Origin: Ustulina deusta
Taxonomy: Eukaryota; Ascomycota; Sordariomycetes; Xylariales; Xylariaceae
DNA length: 64,000 bases
NCBI GenBank assembly: GCA_023159155.1
Contig: JAJNNX010000009.1
Coordinates: 248,001-312,000, forward strand
Reading direction: 5' to 3'
Shown here: piece by piece, positions 24,851-36,428 of the stretch
How the letters are laid out: the number at the start of each line of letters is the position of its first letter
Position numbering within the stretch: the stretch's first letter is position 1
Made by a program: the position numbers and the translations under genes
The notes under the pieces: model-generated
The model's input: the letters and a program-made list of their open reading frames with translations, nothing else
Told to the model about the DNA's origin: nothing
Database searches by the model: none

Positions 24851-24972
24851 CGGTCGGAAAATTTTTTTTTAATTTGGTTGAGAGCTAAATTCTTCTTAAA
24901 AAATTTTTTTTCCCCGACGTTGGGAGATTGCTGTCAGATTTAAGCAGGGCAAATGCCGTATCCACTTAGCCA
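24851..24972 (-). repeat. tRNA-like A box next to an imperfect A/T palindrome (possible SINE remnant)
   Basis: On the minus strand TGGCTAAGTGG (24972-24962) matches the Pol III A-box consensus, followed by a D-arm-like GGATACGGC. Downstream on that strand the sequence GTCGGGGAAAAAAAATTTTTT pairs imperfectly with the segment at 24851-24870, forming a hairpin over 24851-24919. No proper B box, acceptor stem or anticodon arm can be formed, so this is not an intact tRNA gene. A decayed tRNA-derived retroelement is possible; chance resemblance is not excluded. Confidence 0.3.
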
Positions 24973-27599
24973 GTACCTCACCGTTGGGATTCAGGGTCCA
25001 TGACTTCATCGGCATCCTTGGAAACACAACTACCTAGTTTAATCCAGACTAGGGCAGGACTTGATTTGCCCTACACTCAAGAGTCACAAAATGCGGTGTG
25101 ATGCACTTTGTACTGTACCTCCAGCACTTGTGTTTAATGAGATCTATACTAATAAACCGACCATGTGTCGCGTTTTCTCCACGTCTAGGCCGGAACTTTT
25201 GCTGCTAACCCCCCTAAGTCCGCCCTAAGGCGCGTTAAATATTGCCTGATTTAGTGTAAATACCTGGTAATTTATAGTTTAGCCCAGTGGAAACTGGTCA
25301 TGAAACTGAAAGGGCCACCTGTTCCATTTCGCCCGAGCCCTTTCAACCGGAGCCGAATTGTTGACATGTGAAATATGCCCTTATCGTGATGCAAATTATC
25401 ATATAACTAACTAAGTGTGCGTGCTGTAACCCGTACCCAGCCCACTCTGCCTAGATCGGATATCTACCTACCTATCAAATCTGACGTCCTGGGAGGGGTT
25501 CCCATACAAGAAATAGCCATTGACTTCCTGAATCCGAGCGAATGGTTATACATACGTAGATTAGCCCTAAGCCGTGATATGTTGGTGCCCAATGGGGGAG
25601 CAAATGCGAAAAGCCACCTCACCGTGAGTCACGGGAATGTCGGTCTGTCCTCATCGACAAATTTCCTGCGACCTGCGACCTGCCTGCGACCAGTGAGCCA
25701 AAATGAGGGGCATAGACAGATGGATACAAAAGTAATTGATAACTGATATACCGAGATCGCCGATATACGAGTTACCTGTTTCCCGTTCTGGATGGCTCAA
25801 CAGCAGGCCTACCATTTGTGCTGGACTACCTACGAGTTGGTCTCTCGCGGAAGACAATCCTTCTATTCTTTGGGCTTTTGCTTCTATGGGAGTTTTTCGT
25901 GAATGAAACTCGCACCTATCGAATGGCATGGACTGTCACCAGAAGTCGTGGTGGGTTGTCTTACCGATTGGAGTCAACCAACGGCTGAACGACTCTCCCT
26001 CCCTCATCTAGCACCATGTGATGACTAAACAGAAGTCCGCCTTATCTAGTTTCGGTGTGGACCTGCGCTGGGCTGAGAACGTTTCTGGAATTCTTCACCG
26101 AGGATAGTGTAGAGGCTACCTCAGTACCTAGTTTAGGCACCTATATTCTATGGCCTGTACACCGTATGTCTCGCTACCACACTACTCTAGTATAGATCAT
26201 TTTCTCTAATAATTTCTCTAATAAATTTCTCTGCCTATCTACCTCCATGGTCTAGTGTCCAGGAGTAACGACCATAATAAAACTGAGACTACCAAGTAAG
26301 TTGCAAGTCGGATCAGAAGAGCTGTAAAAAAAGCAATCCCTCATTCCTGAAGCTACTATGCGGCTCATACTGCTTCGGTCATAATCTACTACCTACTGTA
26401 CCTTGCACATTGTATAGTGTAGTCTTGGTAGTAGAGGTAGTACTATATAGAAAGACCCGCGATAAAACATACCTCAGGCATTACCTGGGGTCGGAGATCC
26501 GCGTAATAGTTTGAGATAGAGGCTTGAATTTGTGCGCTGAAACCACCCTTGTCTATAAGAGCCCACTAGCAAGCATGCCCTCGAGAAGCAGCTCGACAGG
26601 GCGTTACAGTGTAGTGTAAGGCTGGACCAGGTGCAGGGGATACTCAGCCACCTGATTCTCCTTGCATCGTCGATGTCCGTGGCGTTCTAGTACCATCGCA
26701 CACGACTACATACACTACACCACTGTGCAGTGCCTACCTACCCAGTGCACTGCGCGAGCACGACATCCATGTCTTGGGTGCTTTTGTGTGTCCCGATAAT
26801 GGAGGACTGCGAAAAGAAACAGCGACGACCGAAGGATCGGGATTACGATTGATTGATAGTCTCAGTTCTAGTGCAGTGTATCGCATAGCTGGAGTGTATC
26901 CTCGTGCAGTAGAGGCGCGGTGGTGAATTCGGCGACTAATTAACCCAATCTCGAGTATATACACTACTCGGCACACTAAGTAGGTCGATCTCGCACAACT
27001 GACGACGAAACAAGGGGCTTTTTCCCCTACCCTCGTGCTTCTGACTGGAATGCAGCTTGTAATGAGGCTCCACCACCCTTGTAAGTTGAAGATGGTAACA
27101 GTCGGTACTAAGAATACGAATACTAGGAAATTTGGAAATAGACACTTTGTTATTTTTATTCTTCTATCCTTGCTTTGCATGCGTCTACTATCCGTACAGG
27201 GGAAAATAAAATAAAGATAAAATAAAAATCGAGATAGGGATGTAGTGATAGCCTCACTCACGGGTAACCTATTGTCCTCAGTTAATTATTCCCCATTCCT
27301 CTCGCCGCTGACCAATGGTATGTGCAGCTATCTCTGTGCAGACGCTGGACTATTTTGGGATGGGGCAGTCCTGTCTAATTTCAGTCGCAATTTTGATTTT
27401 GTCCCTCGCTACGTGAGCAATGTACAGTACATTCACAGCTTCATCTGCATTCAGGTTCAGTGGGGCACCAGCAGGGGAGGTACATACCACATGTGCTGAA
27501 TTGCAGGGATAGAATGACAGGGGCTAAAGGGCCACCTGGACAGGTCGCCAGGGGCTGGATGCTGGTTTCAATTTATTCCATGGATTCATGTTAGTTGGA

Positions 27600-29010
27600 C
27601 AGGATACAATAACCCCCCTCCAGTGTATACCTCACTCAGCATAACGCAGTGTAGTGTACACAGACCTAGGGAGTACCTAACCTGTCCATCCCCAGGTTCC
27701 GCCCAGGTCATCGCGTCCCAACACCACCCACCCACTGTTCTGTACGGTCAAGCCATGATCTGCCTACATACAGGACTATACAGTTGTACTATTACGGTAG
27801 AGGTAAGTTCGTCAGCTGGAAGTACCTTCGTCCCCTCGTACCTTCGTACTCGTGTGTACCCACATGCTTGTACTTTCGCACCTTGGCTTCGTCACTCTGG
27901 CTGTCTACCCCTGTCATTTGCATCACGAATTATTTTTGCACCTTGTCGTGAATTTAGCCTTAGGTACCTTCCTACCCAATTCCACAGGAGCCTGTACATG
28001 GCGACGATGTATTTGCGGTTGGCGGTGTACTTCGATGAGCACAAATTAGTGACACCCACCATGTATTCCTCTCATCCACTTCCATCTCTCACCAGCCCGA
28101 AGCATAGCAGACGATCGTCATCCCCAGCTAGACAGGAAGACATACATAAAGCTGCTCCCTCCCCCTCCACTCGATGCCAATTCCCTGGTCTACCTTTCTA
28201 TCCACCAGATCAGAGATAACCTCAAGCTTCAGTCCCCATCCAAGACTTTGATAACATCAGCTCAACATTCTACCATCAACGCTATATCACTTACACGTCC
28301 TACCTACGCGTAAGGCCTTCAGTACTTGACAGACAACCACCTTGGTTTGCACCGTTGTTTCTCGAATACTCTCATCTCATCAACCATCTTTCCGGCTCTA
28401 CGCCAGATCTCCATAACACCGTCAAACTGGCTTTCTCACGAGAATTCGATATGTCTGCCCAGCGCCCGTCGCAGCTCCCGCCTTGCCCAGGTCCTCCACC
28501 TAGCCGACCTCTCCCTCCACTGCCCAAGAGTGGCTAAGGAGTCAGCCTGATTGTCTACGTACATACCAACAAATCTACCTGTTAACGGTTTATTGTCCCA
28601 ACGATCAAACGGCACGAAGGCGATCTGCATCGCATGCAGAAGGGAAACATGGCCATACTGGGTGATCAGACGTATGGTCACCAGTACTGGAGTACCAAGG
28701 TTTCGTTTTCATACATTACGCTCTCTGTGAGCTCCGATACCTGGGACGCACATTGGAAACATGCACTCTGCTACATTGCATGATCCTCGGTGCTACCCCC
28801 ACCCTCAATCTACAACAACGACGAGCACCAATAGATTCAGCGGAAGAAGTTTGCGAACCTTTCTTTGGTACGACCAGCGCTGCGACCTTGCTCAAGCCAA
28901 CATGGTCCGCCATCTCACCATCCAACTCCTTCCAAACAACACGAAAGCTCACTTCTTCCTGAGCTGGCTCAAAGAGGAAACCCTCATTCTTTGCTGGCGC
29001 ACTTAGCGCA
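27600..29010 (+). other. Pyrimidine-rich, leader-like segment with possible cryptic small gene
   Basis: From about 28060 to 28450 the plus strand is CT/CAA-rich, like fungal 5' leaders, and ends at an ATG (28451) opening a 28-codon Pro-rich frame (MSAQRPSQLPPCPGPPPSRP...). Further on, an open stretch (about 28611-28780) reads KGNMAILGDQTYGHQYWSTK and onward without an own start. I could not join these into a frame that keeps open, so I do not call a gene. It may be a decayed gene or a non-coding transcript. Confidence 0.25.
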
Positions 29011-29626
29011 AATGTAATAATACAGGATTTGTAATACCGGTCTTTTACACCAAGTCGGATTGGGAGGTTCTATGTTTTCACGGGATATATGACGGTCACA
29101 GCTGGTATCACGGAGGTCTTTCTTGTACACATAGAAATAGCACGGGTCATGGCGTCGTCTGTAAGGATTAGGCCGTGAGTGCGAGGATACCCATCGGTGA
29201 GGATTGCCAGGAAGGCTGGGAGGTACGGGCAAGATTGCCTTATGAGTGCTACGAAGTAGGAATTTTACGGAATGAACACGGCCGTGCAAATTCGGTCATT
29301 ATCTTCAAATGTGTTTTGTTTCAATTTCCCACTGTGTGTGAGATGACTTAAAGTGACTGGTGAGCTTTCACTCGTATTACTCATCCATCTAAGTGTTTGT
29401 CTTACACCAAACGGCTCGAAAAGATGCAATCACAAGATATCACACTGATGAGGCAGCACCAAAGGCACTTCATTCTTGTTAGCGACTGGCGGTCGGTATT
29501 GGCTCAATTCTGTAGAGCGACCGTTTGTCTCGGGAATAGCCCTCTGGCCCCCAAATTGTCGAGACAACTTGTTGCTCACTAGTACTGATCTTATCTTGTA
29601 TGCGTATGTTTCGAAATTCAGATACG

Positions 29627-29648
29627 ACGAACGAACGAACGAACGAAC
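29627..29648 (+). repeat. GAAC tetranucleotide microsatellite
   Basis: About five tandem GAAC units (ACGAACGAACGAACGAAC). Confidence 0.8.
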
Positions 29649-29922
29649 TAGCCAGATTTCGCCCAGGCGCAGGCGCAGGCGATGCAGTCGCTATTTAATT
29701 CGCTACTGTTAGCCTTTTTGGTTTTTTTTTTTCCGTCGTTCATCTTAAAAATCGCCGATTTACCCCTTAGGGCCGCGCTATCTGTCCTCCTATTTCCCCA
29801 CGAAAGAACCCAACCCACGTGTTTCTCCTCGTGCATTTTAAGGGGTCAGTTCGCAATCATCATGCGATAGCTCTCCAAGCTTGGGATGAACAGCGCGAAT
29901 TCTCCATACCGCCTGCCTTGCT

Positions 29923-29942
29923 ATCTATCTATCTATCTATCT
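29923..29942 (+). repeat. CTAT tetranucleotide microsatellite
   Basis: About five tandem CTAT units followed by CTACC. Confidence 0.8.
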
Positions 29943-31849
29943 ACCTCCTTAGGTAGCTAGCAGGGGGGGGTTTTATTTGTATTTCGTGATGAAATTACGG
30001 CAAGCAAAAAAGCAAGAAAAACCTGATTGTGAGGTGGTTTTCTTGATGCCCGTCGTGCGGTATCTTAGCGCTAATTATCTTAGCCTCTGGTCTATACTCG
30101 ATCACGTGTGGGATATGCGCATCATCGTCGTCATCTTTAAAATGGGGAATCTTGTGTCAACTTGTGCAGCTCTGGCTCGAAAAAGGATCTCGGCAAGTAC
30201 CGTAATGCCGATGTGTATGCATGCATTGGGAAACGGTGAAGGTAGGTAGGGAGGTAGTGTAGTGTACATGTAGGGTATTTGACAGCTTGATAATGGGCAA
30301 ATTTTGCCGACGGTGTAGGTCAGATGGTCTGGTGTGGACGCTGTGCAGAACAGCGGTACTTGGGAGAAATAAGATTGCTCTCGTATGCGGAATGCGATGC
30401 GATCTTGCCAGATCGTGCGGTGGTGGTACGATGGGTAGGTAAGTAAGGGCCTTGTCTGCTTCTTACCTTACCTACTTACTTACGTACGCTGCCCTGTTTA
30501 GGCCACGGTGGTCATGAGCTCCCTCACCCATGGCCTGAGGCCGGAGGGGTTCGAGATGCTGCATTTCTGCGACTCCCGCCATCGAAGAAGCCGGGACTCT
30601 GTCTTGACCGGTACCGAGGTCACGTATTCTGTCTAACCTGGTGCTATGGGACCTTGATAATAATAGGCGTCAAGAGCGGGAACTAGCATATCTCTAAATA
30701 GGCATACGGATTTGACAGATATAGTGCAAACGGCCAAGGCAAGCCAGAGAGGAGGGGAACCAAACCTCGGCTCAGGTGCCAAGATTCCATGGTTCTTTTG
30801 GGGTTGGGTGGCGCTTGTATTTTCCTGATCGGGTTTCGGGAGTGAGTCAACTTGATGATGCCGGCGGATCATACAGGTATACTACGTGAGGGATACGATG
30901 CAGGTGTGCTAATAAGCATTTCGGTAGGTACCTGACATGGAGGCAGGTATAGGCAGGTGGTATCTAGTGAGGTACTGCGCCGGTCGGGCCATGGAGCGTA
31001 ACATTCGGCTCGTTAACCATGGCGAGATTTCCCGCAAGGCGGCGCGTACGGATGTTTCAATCGTGGGGTTGGGATTGAAATGGGCTAAATAGGCCAGGCA
31101 CAGGCGAGAGGATGAACAACGGGCGGGGTGATAATGTCGGATGTGTATACTAGTACATCCTCGATGATCGGAACGCTCAAGAGATACTGCAGTGCAGATA
31201 CGTATTATGGAGTGCTTGGTGAAATGTACACCATATGTATGCTCTTACCGCGTTGGCGAATTCACAACAACGTACTGGTGAACAATACCTTAACGAGAAG
31301 AGGGTTAACAGTAGTAGGCTACTGCAGAGGCGCTGGTCGTGTGATGCTAGCGGCGACAGGCGATCCGATCCTCCGGGACCCGTGTGTACGGAACAGGGCT
31401 GGGAAGGTAGGCATAGTGATGACGAGAAAGAGGCGTCACGAACGACGTTCGTGTTGTGCAGCTCCTTATTCTGGCCTTCCGGGATAAGACGGATTGGCTG
31501 AAGATGGATCTACCATGCATTCGCATTGCCTACCTACCGTGGTGTGGTGTAGTGTACTGGTGCAGCTAAGCGCTGAAGTCGCTACGCTGCGTGCAAGGAC
31601 TTGGTAGTAGTGTATACAATGGGACCTGGCTAATAATAATAACGGCAATTATATTAACCTAAAATTCCTGGCAATTCCCCGGTATTCTTGTATACCTGTT
31701 CTGCTCGAATACCGGCGCCCGGCTGCGAGGTAGTATAGGTAGGTACCTACTTAGTGTGTCAGGATTAGAGAAATCCAATATAATTAATGAAGACAAAACA
31801 TCATGTCTCCAAGCGTTCAAGATTCGGCAAATGACCAAATCTTATTCCG

Positions 31850-31887
31850 GAATTGTTCTGGAACAATTGGTTTCAAAACAGAACAAT
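31850..31887. repeat. Nested inverted repeat around AATTGTTCTG
   Basis: AATTGTTCTG (31850-31859) is repeated inverted at 31878-31887. The left arm also overlaps its own palindrome, TTGTTCTGGAACAA. Its role is unknown; such dyads can be protein binding sites or hairpins. Confidence 0.5.
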
Positions 31888-32178
31888 TGAATAGTGTAGA
31901 CCTTTCAGATTGGCCAAGATCTTGCCACCTCTCGGATCGCCAGGGGGTGGCGAAAAATTAGTTTACCCAGCAGGCGAAATTATTGATGATTTGGTCGATT
32001 AGGTACAGTACACTAGGAGGGACATGTATGCATCACGGCCAGAAGAACAAGCATCGATCTTGGTGTCAAATAAATACACTAAGTAATCGAAATGAAACTT
32101 CAAAATTATTGATGTCTTGCTACTAGGTACTTTTGATCTTGATTGGCAATACTTGAAAAATTGGGTAACAATACCTAT

Positions 32179-32590
32179 GAGTAATCAGACAAACTGAGGG
32201 TAGCCCACCCCTGTTGACCTGAGGGTACCCGTGCTTTTTTTAAGTACTAGTGCTCCACAGAATACTTTTCGCACAATCGATTAGAAATGCACGTTTAAAT
32301 ACATAGAACGTTTACAGCTAAGTTAATACATATAACATATTTTATATAACAAATAAAAGAAAATACTCTAAGGTAAATTGTTGTTTTTAAAAAAAAAAAA
32401 GAGTAAACATATATAATTACCTTAAGTAACCAAGGTTGTGTATAAAATTTTATACAAATTATGTAAATTATAAATATATATTTAAAGGTATATTCTAATC
32501 GATTGTATGAAAAGTACTCTGGTACATAAAAAAAGCACGGGTACCCTCAGGTCAACAGGGGTGGGCTACCCTCAGTTTATGTGTAGACTC
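32179..32590. mobile_element. Non-autonomous Mutator-type MITE with ~100-bp terminal inverted repeats
   Basis: The 412-bp element has terminal inverted repeats with a core of 52 identical bases (32191-32242 against 32527-32578, starting AAACTGAGGGTAGCCC). The similarity continues inward with small changes to CAATCGATTAGAA (32274-32286 and its complement at 32494-32506). The outer 12 bp share GAGT at each tip. The flanks are the identical 9-mer AATACCTAT (32170-32178 and 32591-32599). Long inverted repeats, a 9-bp target duplication and an AT-rich, non-coding centre are what Mutator-like (MULE) MITEs show. There is no transposase, so it would need one in trans. I see no second copy in the window. 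The near-identity of the arms suggests a fairly recent insertion or repair between arms. Confidence 0.85.
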
Positions 32591-32599
32591 AATACCTAT

Positions 32600-33132
32600 T
32601 CACATAAGATTACGGTAGCTACGCTACAGTACAAGGCACGCTGCTACGGTACCTTATGTAGGTTGGAAGGTAGAGGATAGTGGAGATACTTATACTTGGT
32701 GTACCTACTCCAGTAGGTATACTACTCCCTGTCTGTGCTATTGCCAAATAAGCTAGGTAGAGATGAGTGGGTGGTGTGCACTGACGTCAACGATGAACAT
32801 GCTTATCACCACGTGGATGCAATGCGAAACGGCGCGATAGCCGAACTTGGGCAGATTTTCGACCCACCTGGCTGCAAACGCGTAATGTAGGTATCAAGTA
32901 TCGAGAATCGCTCTCCAGTCATTCTCCTCGAACTCGGGTCTCCCCGGCCGGCACCTGGCTGAGTATCTAGTGCAAGCTGTTTCGCTCGAGTCCAACCGCC
33001 ACAGCCCTGCGATGGTCCAGCCAATAACGAGACAGTAACCAACTAGTCTATCGCGGCACAGCCTGCCTTGTTATCAGGAAGAGATCGTCTTGAAGTCCAA
33101 GCGACCTGGCGATTTATTTATCCCCGACGCCC
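32600..33132. promoter_or_regulatory. Spacer and probable promoter of the metaxin-like gene
   Basis: This 533-bp region contains repeated GGTAC/AGTAGGTATAC sequence (about 32640-32720). No gene is supported; the end should hold the promoter of the 33133 gene. Confidence 0.4.
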
Positions 33133-34394
33133 ATGTCTTTCGAGCTTCACGTTTGGGGTCCGGCATTTGGCCTTGACTCCATCGATGCCGAATGTTTGGC
33201 TGCCATTGCCGCTTTCCGTCACATTTTCCCCGCTCGTGATTGGTCTCTGATCGCAAGCAACGACACATCCCTCAGCGCAGATCGTAAGCCTTGTCGATCC
33301 TTCGTTCGTCTGGATTGTCGGTCCTCCGTCGGCTGATCAGCGTCACAGATACCTTGCCCGCCTTGTTTCATCATGGCACTTGGATATCAGGGTACCTGGA
33401 CATAATATCATACTTGATACACCATAACACGTCATACGCAGAGTCGCTCGCAGACAATCATCTCACACCACAGCAGGAGGCAGATCTCCTGGCGTACTCT
33501 TCGTACCTTAGCACACGTGGATCCGGCTTAGTAGCACTGTCACTGTATGCGTCACCCAATGCCTGGGTGGAGCTTACAAGACCGGCCTATTCAGCGCTCT
33601 TGCCTTTTCCCCTGACGTGGACTATTCCCACCGCCATACGTGCTGCCGCTATCGAGAAGGCTGAGAATCTCGGTATGGGGTACATAGCCGCCGAGGCTGA
33701 AGCTGATGAAGCCGCCGCTAAGGCCGGGGCCGAGACTACTTCGACCGGTTTCCTACGTCTGCGCCAACAACTTGGCCCTAGGAAGTCTATGCAGCCGGAG
33801 CAGACGGCCGCAATCCGCTTTCGACAACTGGCCGATGACTTCTTCGCGACGCTTGACGACCTAAGGGGCACTGAGAAGTATTTGCTAGGGACCTCAAGCC
33901 CCTCTTCGCTTGACTTCTTAACCTATGGATATTTGGCATTGATGACAGTACGGACACCGTATCCAATTCTGGCTCAGTCTCTTGTTGCCAATGGTCGTCC
34001 CTCTATGCAGTTTCTTAAGACAATGGCAGCAAAGTCCCAAAATTACGTCTTGCCTCGGCAAGAGTCTAGACCGAGAGGGTTACCTAGAACGATGTGTGTC
34101 TTCGCCGATGGCGCAATCGAAAGTATTGCTGGTGCAGGAGAGAGTTGGCGGAGGTGGCGACGCGGAGGTATTAAATCTGACGAAGGTGAAGAGGTTCAAG
34201 GTCCGGCGCAAACTCTAGTTGCGATCGGGGGTGTGGTCGTGGGCCTAGCAGCAGTCGGCGCAGCAGTACTACTTCGGGGACTCACCCCATTCGGTGCGGC
34301 TACGCACCGCTTTGAGGCGCCAAAGGAAGAAAAGGGTTTGTACCGATTTGGCGAGATTGGTGCGATGCTTGATGTTCTGCCGATTTTTGAGTAA
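33133..34394 (+). CDS. sam37: Metaxin-like SAM-complex subunit (Tom37/Sam37)
   Basis: Two exons: 33133-33283 and 33349-34394. The intron of 65 bp has a GTAAGC donor and a CACAG acceptor. The product is 398 aa. The N-terminus MSFELHVWGPAFGLDSIDAECLAAIA is the thioredoxin/GST-N-like start typical of fungal Tom37 proteins, followed by LPALFHHGTWISGYLDIISYL. The GST-C-like helical half contains KYLLGTSSPSSLDFLTYGYLALM. One membrane segment near the C-terminus (about 339-361, VAIGGVVVGLAAVGAAVLL) would anchor it in the mitochondrial outer membrane. By family it works with Sam50 and Sam35 in the insertion of beta-barrel proteins. The middle has an Ala/Glu-rich insert (EAEADEAAAKAGAE). Confidence 0.9.
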
Positions 34395-36428
34395 CCCCCG
34401 ACTCCTTCGTTAATCGTTCGGGATACGATCTAGCACAGGTGCACCGTAGATGTTGCTGTCGGTGGTAGGCCTACACACCCTCAACCACCATCCCGGTATC
34501 GAATCCCGATCTTCTCTTCCCGTCCAACGTGTCCCACTTATACCCCAGGTGGACGGATTGATACGAAACCATGCAACTTATAGCATGTAATATGATGCGA
34601 AAAAGTTTGCTCACTATGCAAATATAGTCATGGATTCAATCATAAGATCCTACTAGCAATGAATTGATATGATCAGCTTGTAGTATGGGATAGAGCTGTT
34701 ATTATCACAACTGGCACTAGCTTGGTCATCGAATCAGGGGTACTAAGCTTAATTTAACTATCAGGCTCAATGTGCCCGTCATGTCCCGCATTCTAGTAGT
34801 TCTACACAGGGACCAGCGACCTGCCCCGACCCCTTCATGTTGCGACTCCTTCAGGGCAATGGAGGTTGCAGAGTGCATAGGAAGATCGCCCCAGCGAATT
34901 AGTTACTTGGAATATGGTGCCCGAGGTAATATTGAATCAATTCCTAAAACACTTAAGTCTGCGAGAGGGTTAGGGCATCTGTAGGGACAGAATAGCGATT
35001 TGGTGTCGACATATCACACTCGTGTAAAATCTCAAGCGTGGCATCTAGCGGTGCTGGAAAAAATGCAGCAATATGGTGTATAGGTCGAACGTGCCTCGCG
35101 GGGGGGCACTTTTGGATCTTTAGGGCAATAAATAGGCGGTACTGCCCAGGTGTATGGCCAGCACATACAACCAGGGCCACACAGTTTGGGTTACTGAAGC
35201 GGCTTTATATAGGTAGCAATGGCGGTGTGGCTACCGTCATTAGTTACCAAGTGAAAGCTTGGACACCCTCCGCCAAGGCAGTTGAGAATCTGGTTTGTTA
35301 GCACTCGCTCCAATAAGCCAAAAGACATCCGTCCATGACAACAACGCACAGGCGAGGTAAAAGGAAGCTAGCTAACTCCCTGGCTGCTTGCTTAGTGACC
35401 ATGGTCAGGGAAAGAGAACAACAGCTATCACTTCCCGATGTGATGATAATCCATACAGAAGCAGGGGAAAGGAAATTCATGACGCTTTTACGCTCTCTCT
35501 TAGGATTGTCTGATATACGCTATTTACTGAATGGAGCTTACCAGTTAAGTCGTGAAGCGTATATGCTTGTGCCAACCCAATGTCGTGATAACGCGCGGGG
35601 TATTTTGTGCTTTTGTTATAGTATATTTGTCGAAGACGATTTTCGTTAGCCAATAGGGGCTGGTCAACTTAGCTCCTCCGTGATCGTTCTGCTAATAGCT
35701 CATAAGCCCAAATAACTGTCAGCAGATTTCGGGTACACCTAATCGGTATCGGTCGAAACCTAGAGCAAAAGGTATAATGGGTGAGTTTGGCGTTTCATTC
35801 GCCAAAATCGTCTAGGACGTGAGCCATCGGATGTAGACACAAAAGCAAGCCATGTGGTAGGTACGTCGAGGCCGGCGTCGATTGTGTTATGCTGGAACCC
35901 CGGCCCCTGATTCGACTCTGGACCCTGGTCAGAAAGGACCCCTAGATACTATCGTGGTAGAGCATTCTAGCTGTAACGTCGACTTCGTATTGGTGAAGAA
36001 GGAGGTACTCATAAGAAACGGCGGGGCTGTTTTCATGTATAGAATAAGGCATCAGTGAAGGCCGGTGGGGGTTACAAAGGGAGATTGTGTCTAGTCTCGA
36101 GGGGCTCTTGAGTCGTCGTTAGTATTCGTAAGGCGGGATAGTGTGAATAGGTATATATAAATTGGAAGCAATAGGAAATGGCTAGGATTGACGTCTCACA
36201 GGAAACTTTTGCGTTGAATTCACTGTTATTGAAGTCTTCAATTTTAATGAACTAGTCCAAAAACTCAAGGAGAGTCAGGCTGGGGTGGATGTTTCGATTC
36301 GGGGATAAGTCATGGGTTTCCATTTACCCCGATGAAAAGAGGGCGAGATTATTGACAGATAGTTATCACAGCATATCTAGCAAGCATATTGAAATATTAT
36401 AGCTATTCAAGCACGCAATACTATCTAT
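34395..36428. other. 2-kb intergenic region, no supported gene
   Basis: This lies between the 3' ends of the metaxin-like and DUF3433 genes. Small open frames (for example 35335-35649) have neither family resemblance nor the GC3 bias of the neighbouring genes. I see no tRNA or repeat of note. Confidence 0.5.

Larger units (their letters stand above)
19600..27599. other. Gene desert, part 2: GTAGTGTA-rich non-coding sequence
   Basis: No gene is supported over 8 kb. The octamer GTAGTGTA or its complement TACACTAC recurs at 19691, 19696, 19701, 19797, 20751, 20852, 26611, 26711 and 26960, and continues at 27651 and beyond. Other small structures are a 12-bp tandem TTTCTCTAATAA array (about 26200-26232) and a CTGCGAC tandem (about 25665-25690). 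Stop codons are frequent in all frames. Confidence 0.55.
29011..32168. other. Gene desert, part 3: microsatellites and short palindromes
   Basis: No gene is supported. The region has a GAAC repeat (about 29627-29648), a CTAT repeat (about 29923-29942), a GTAGG/CTTAC hairpin (about 30435-30485), further GTAGTGTA copies (30254, 30259, 31549, 31607), a perfect 12-bp palindrome GTAGGTACCTAC (31739-31750) and an AGAACAATT-type inverted repeat (31850-31887). Confidence 0.55.

Noticed and set aside
27623..28219. 198-codon plus frame in the desert
   Set aside because: Low-complexity Ser/Pro/Tyr/His composition from pyrimidine-rich DNA, no domain, and codon use unlike the real genes.
35335..35649. 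104-codon plus frame
   Set aside because: Not GC3-biased and without a recognisable motif.
35905..35930. CTGATTCGACTCTGG as a tRNA B box
   Set aside because: The preceding 60 bases do not give an acceptor or anticodon stem.
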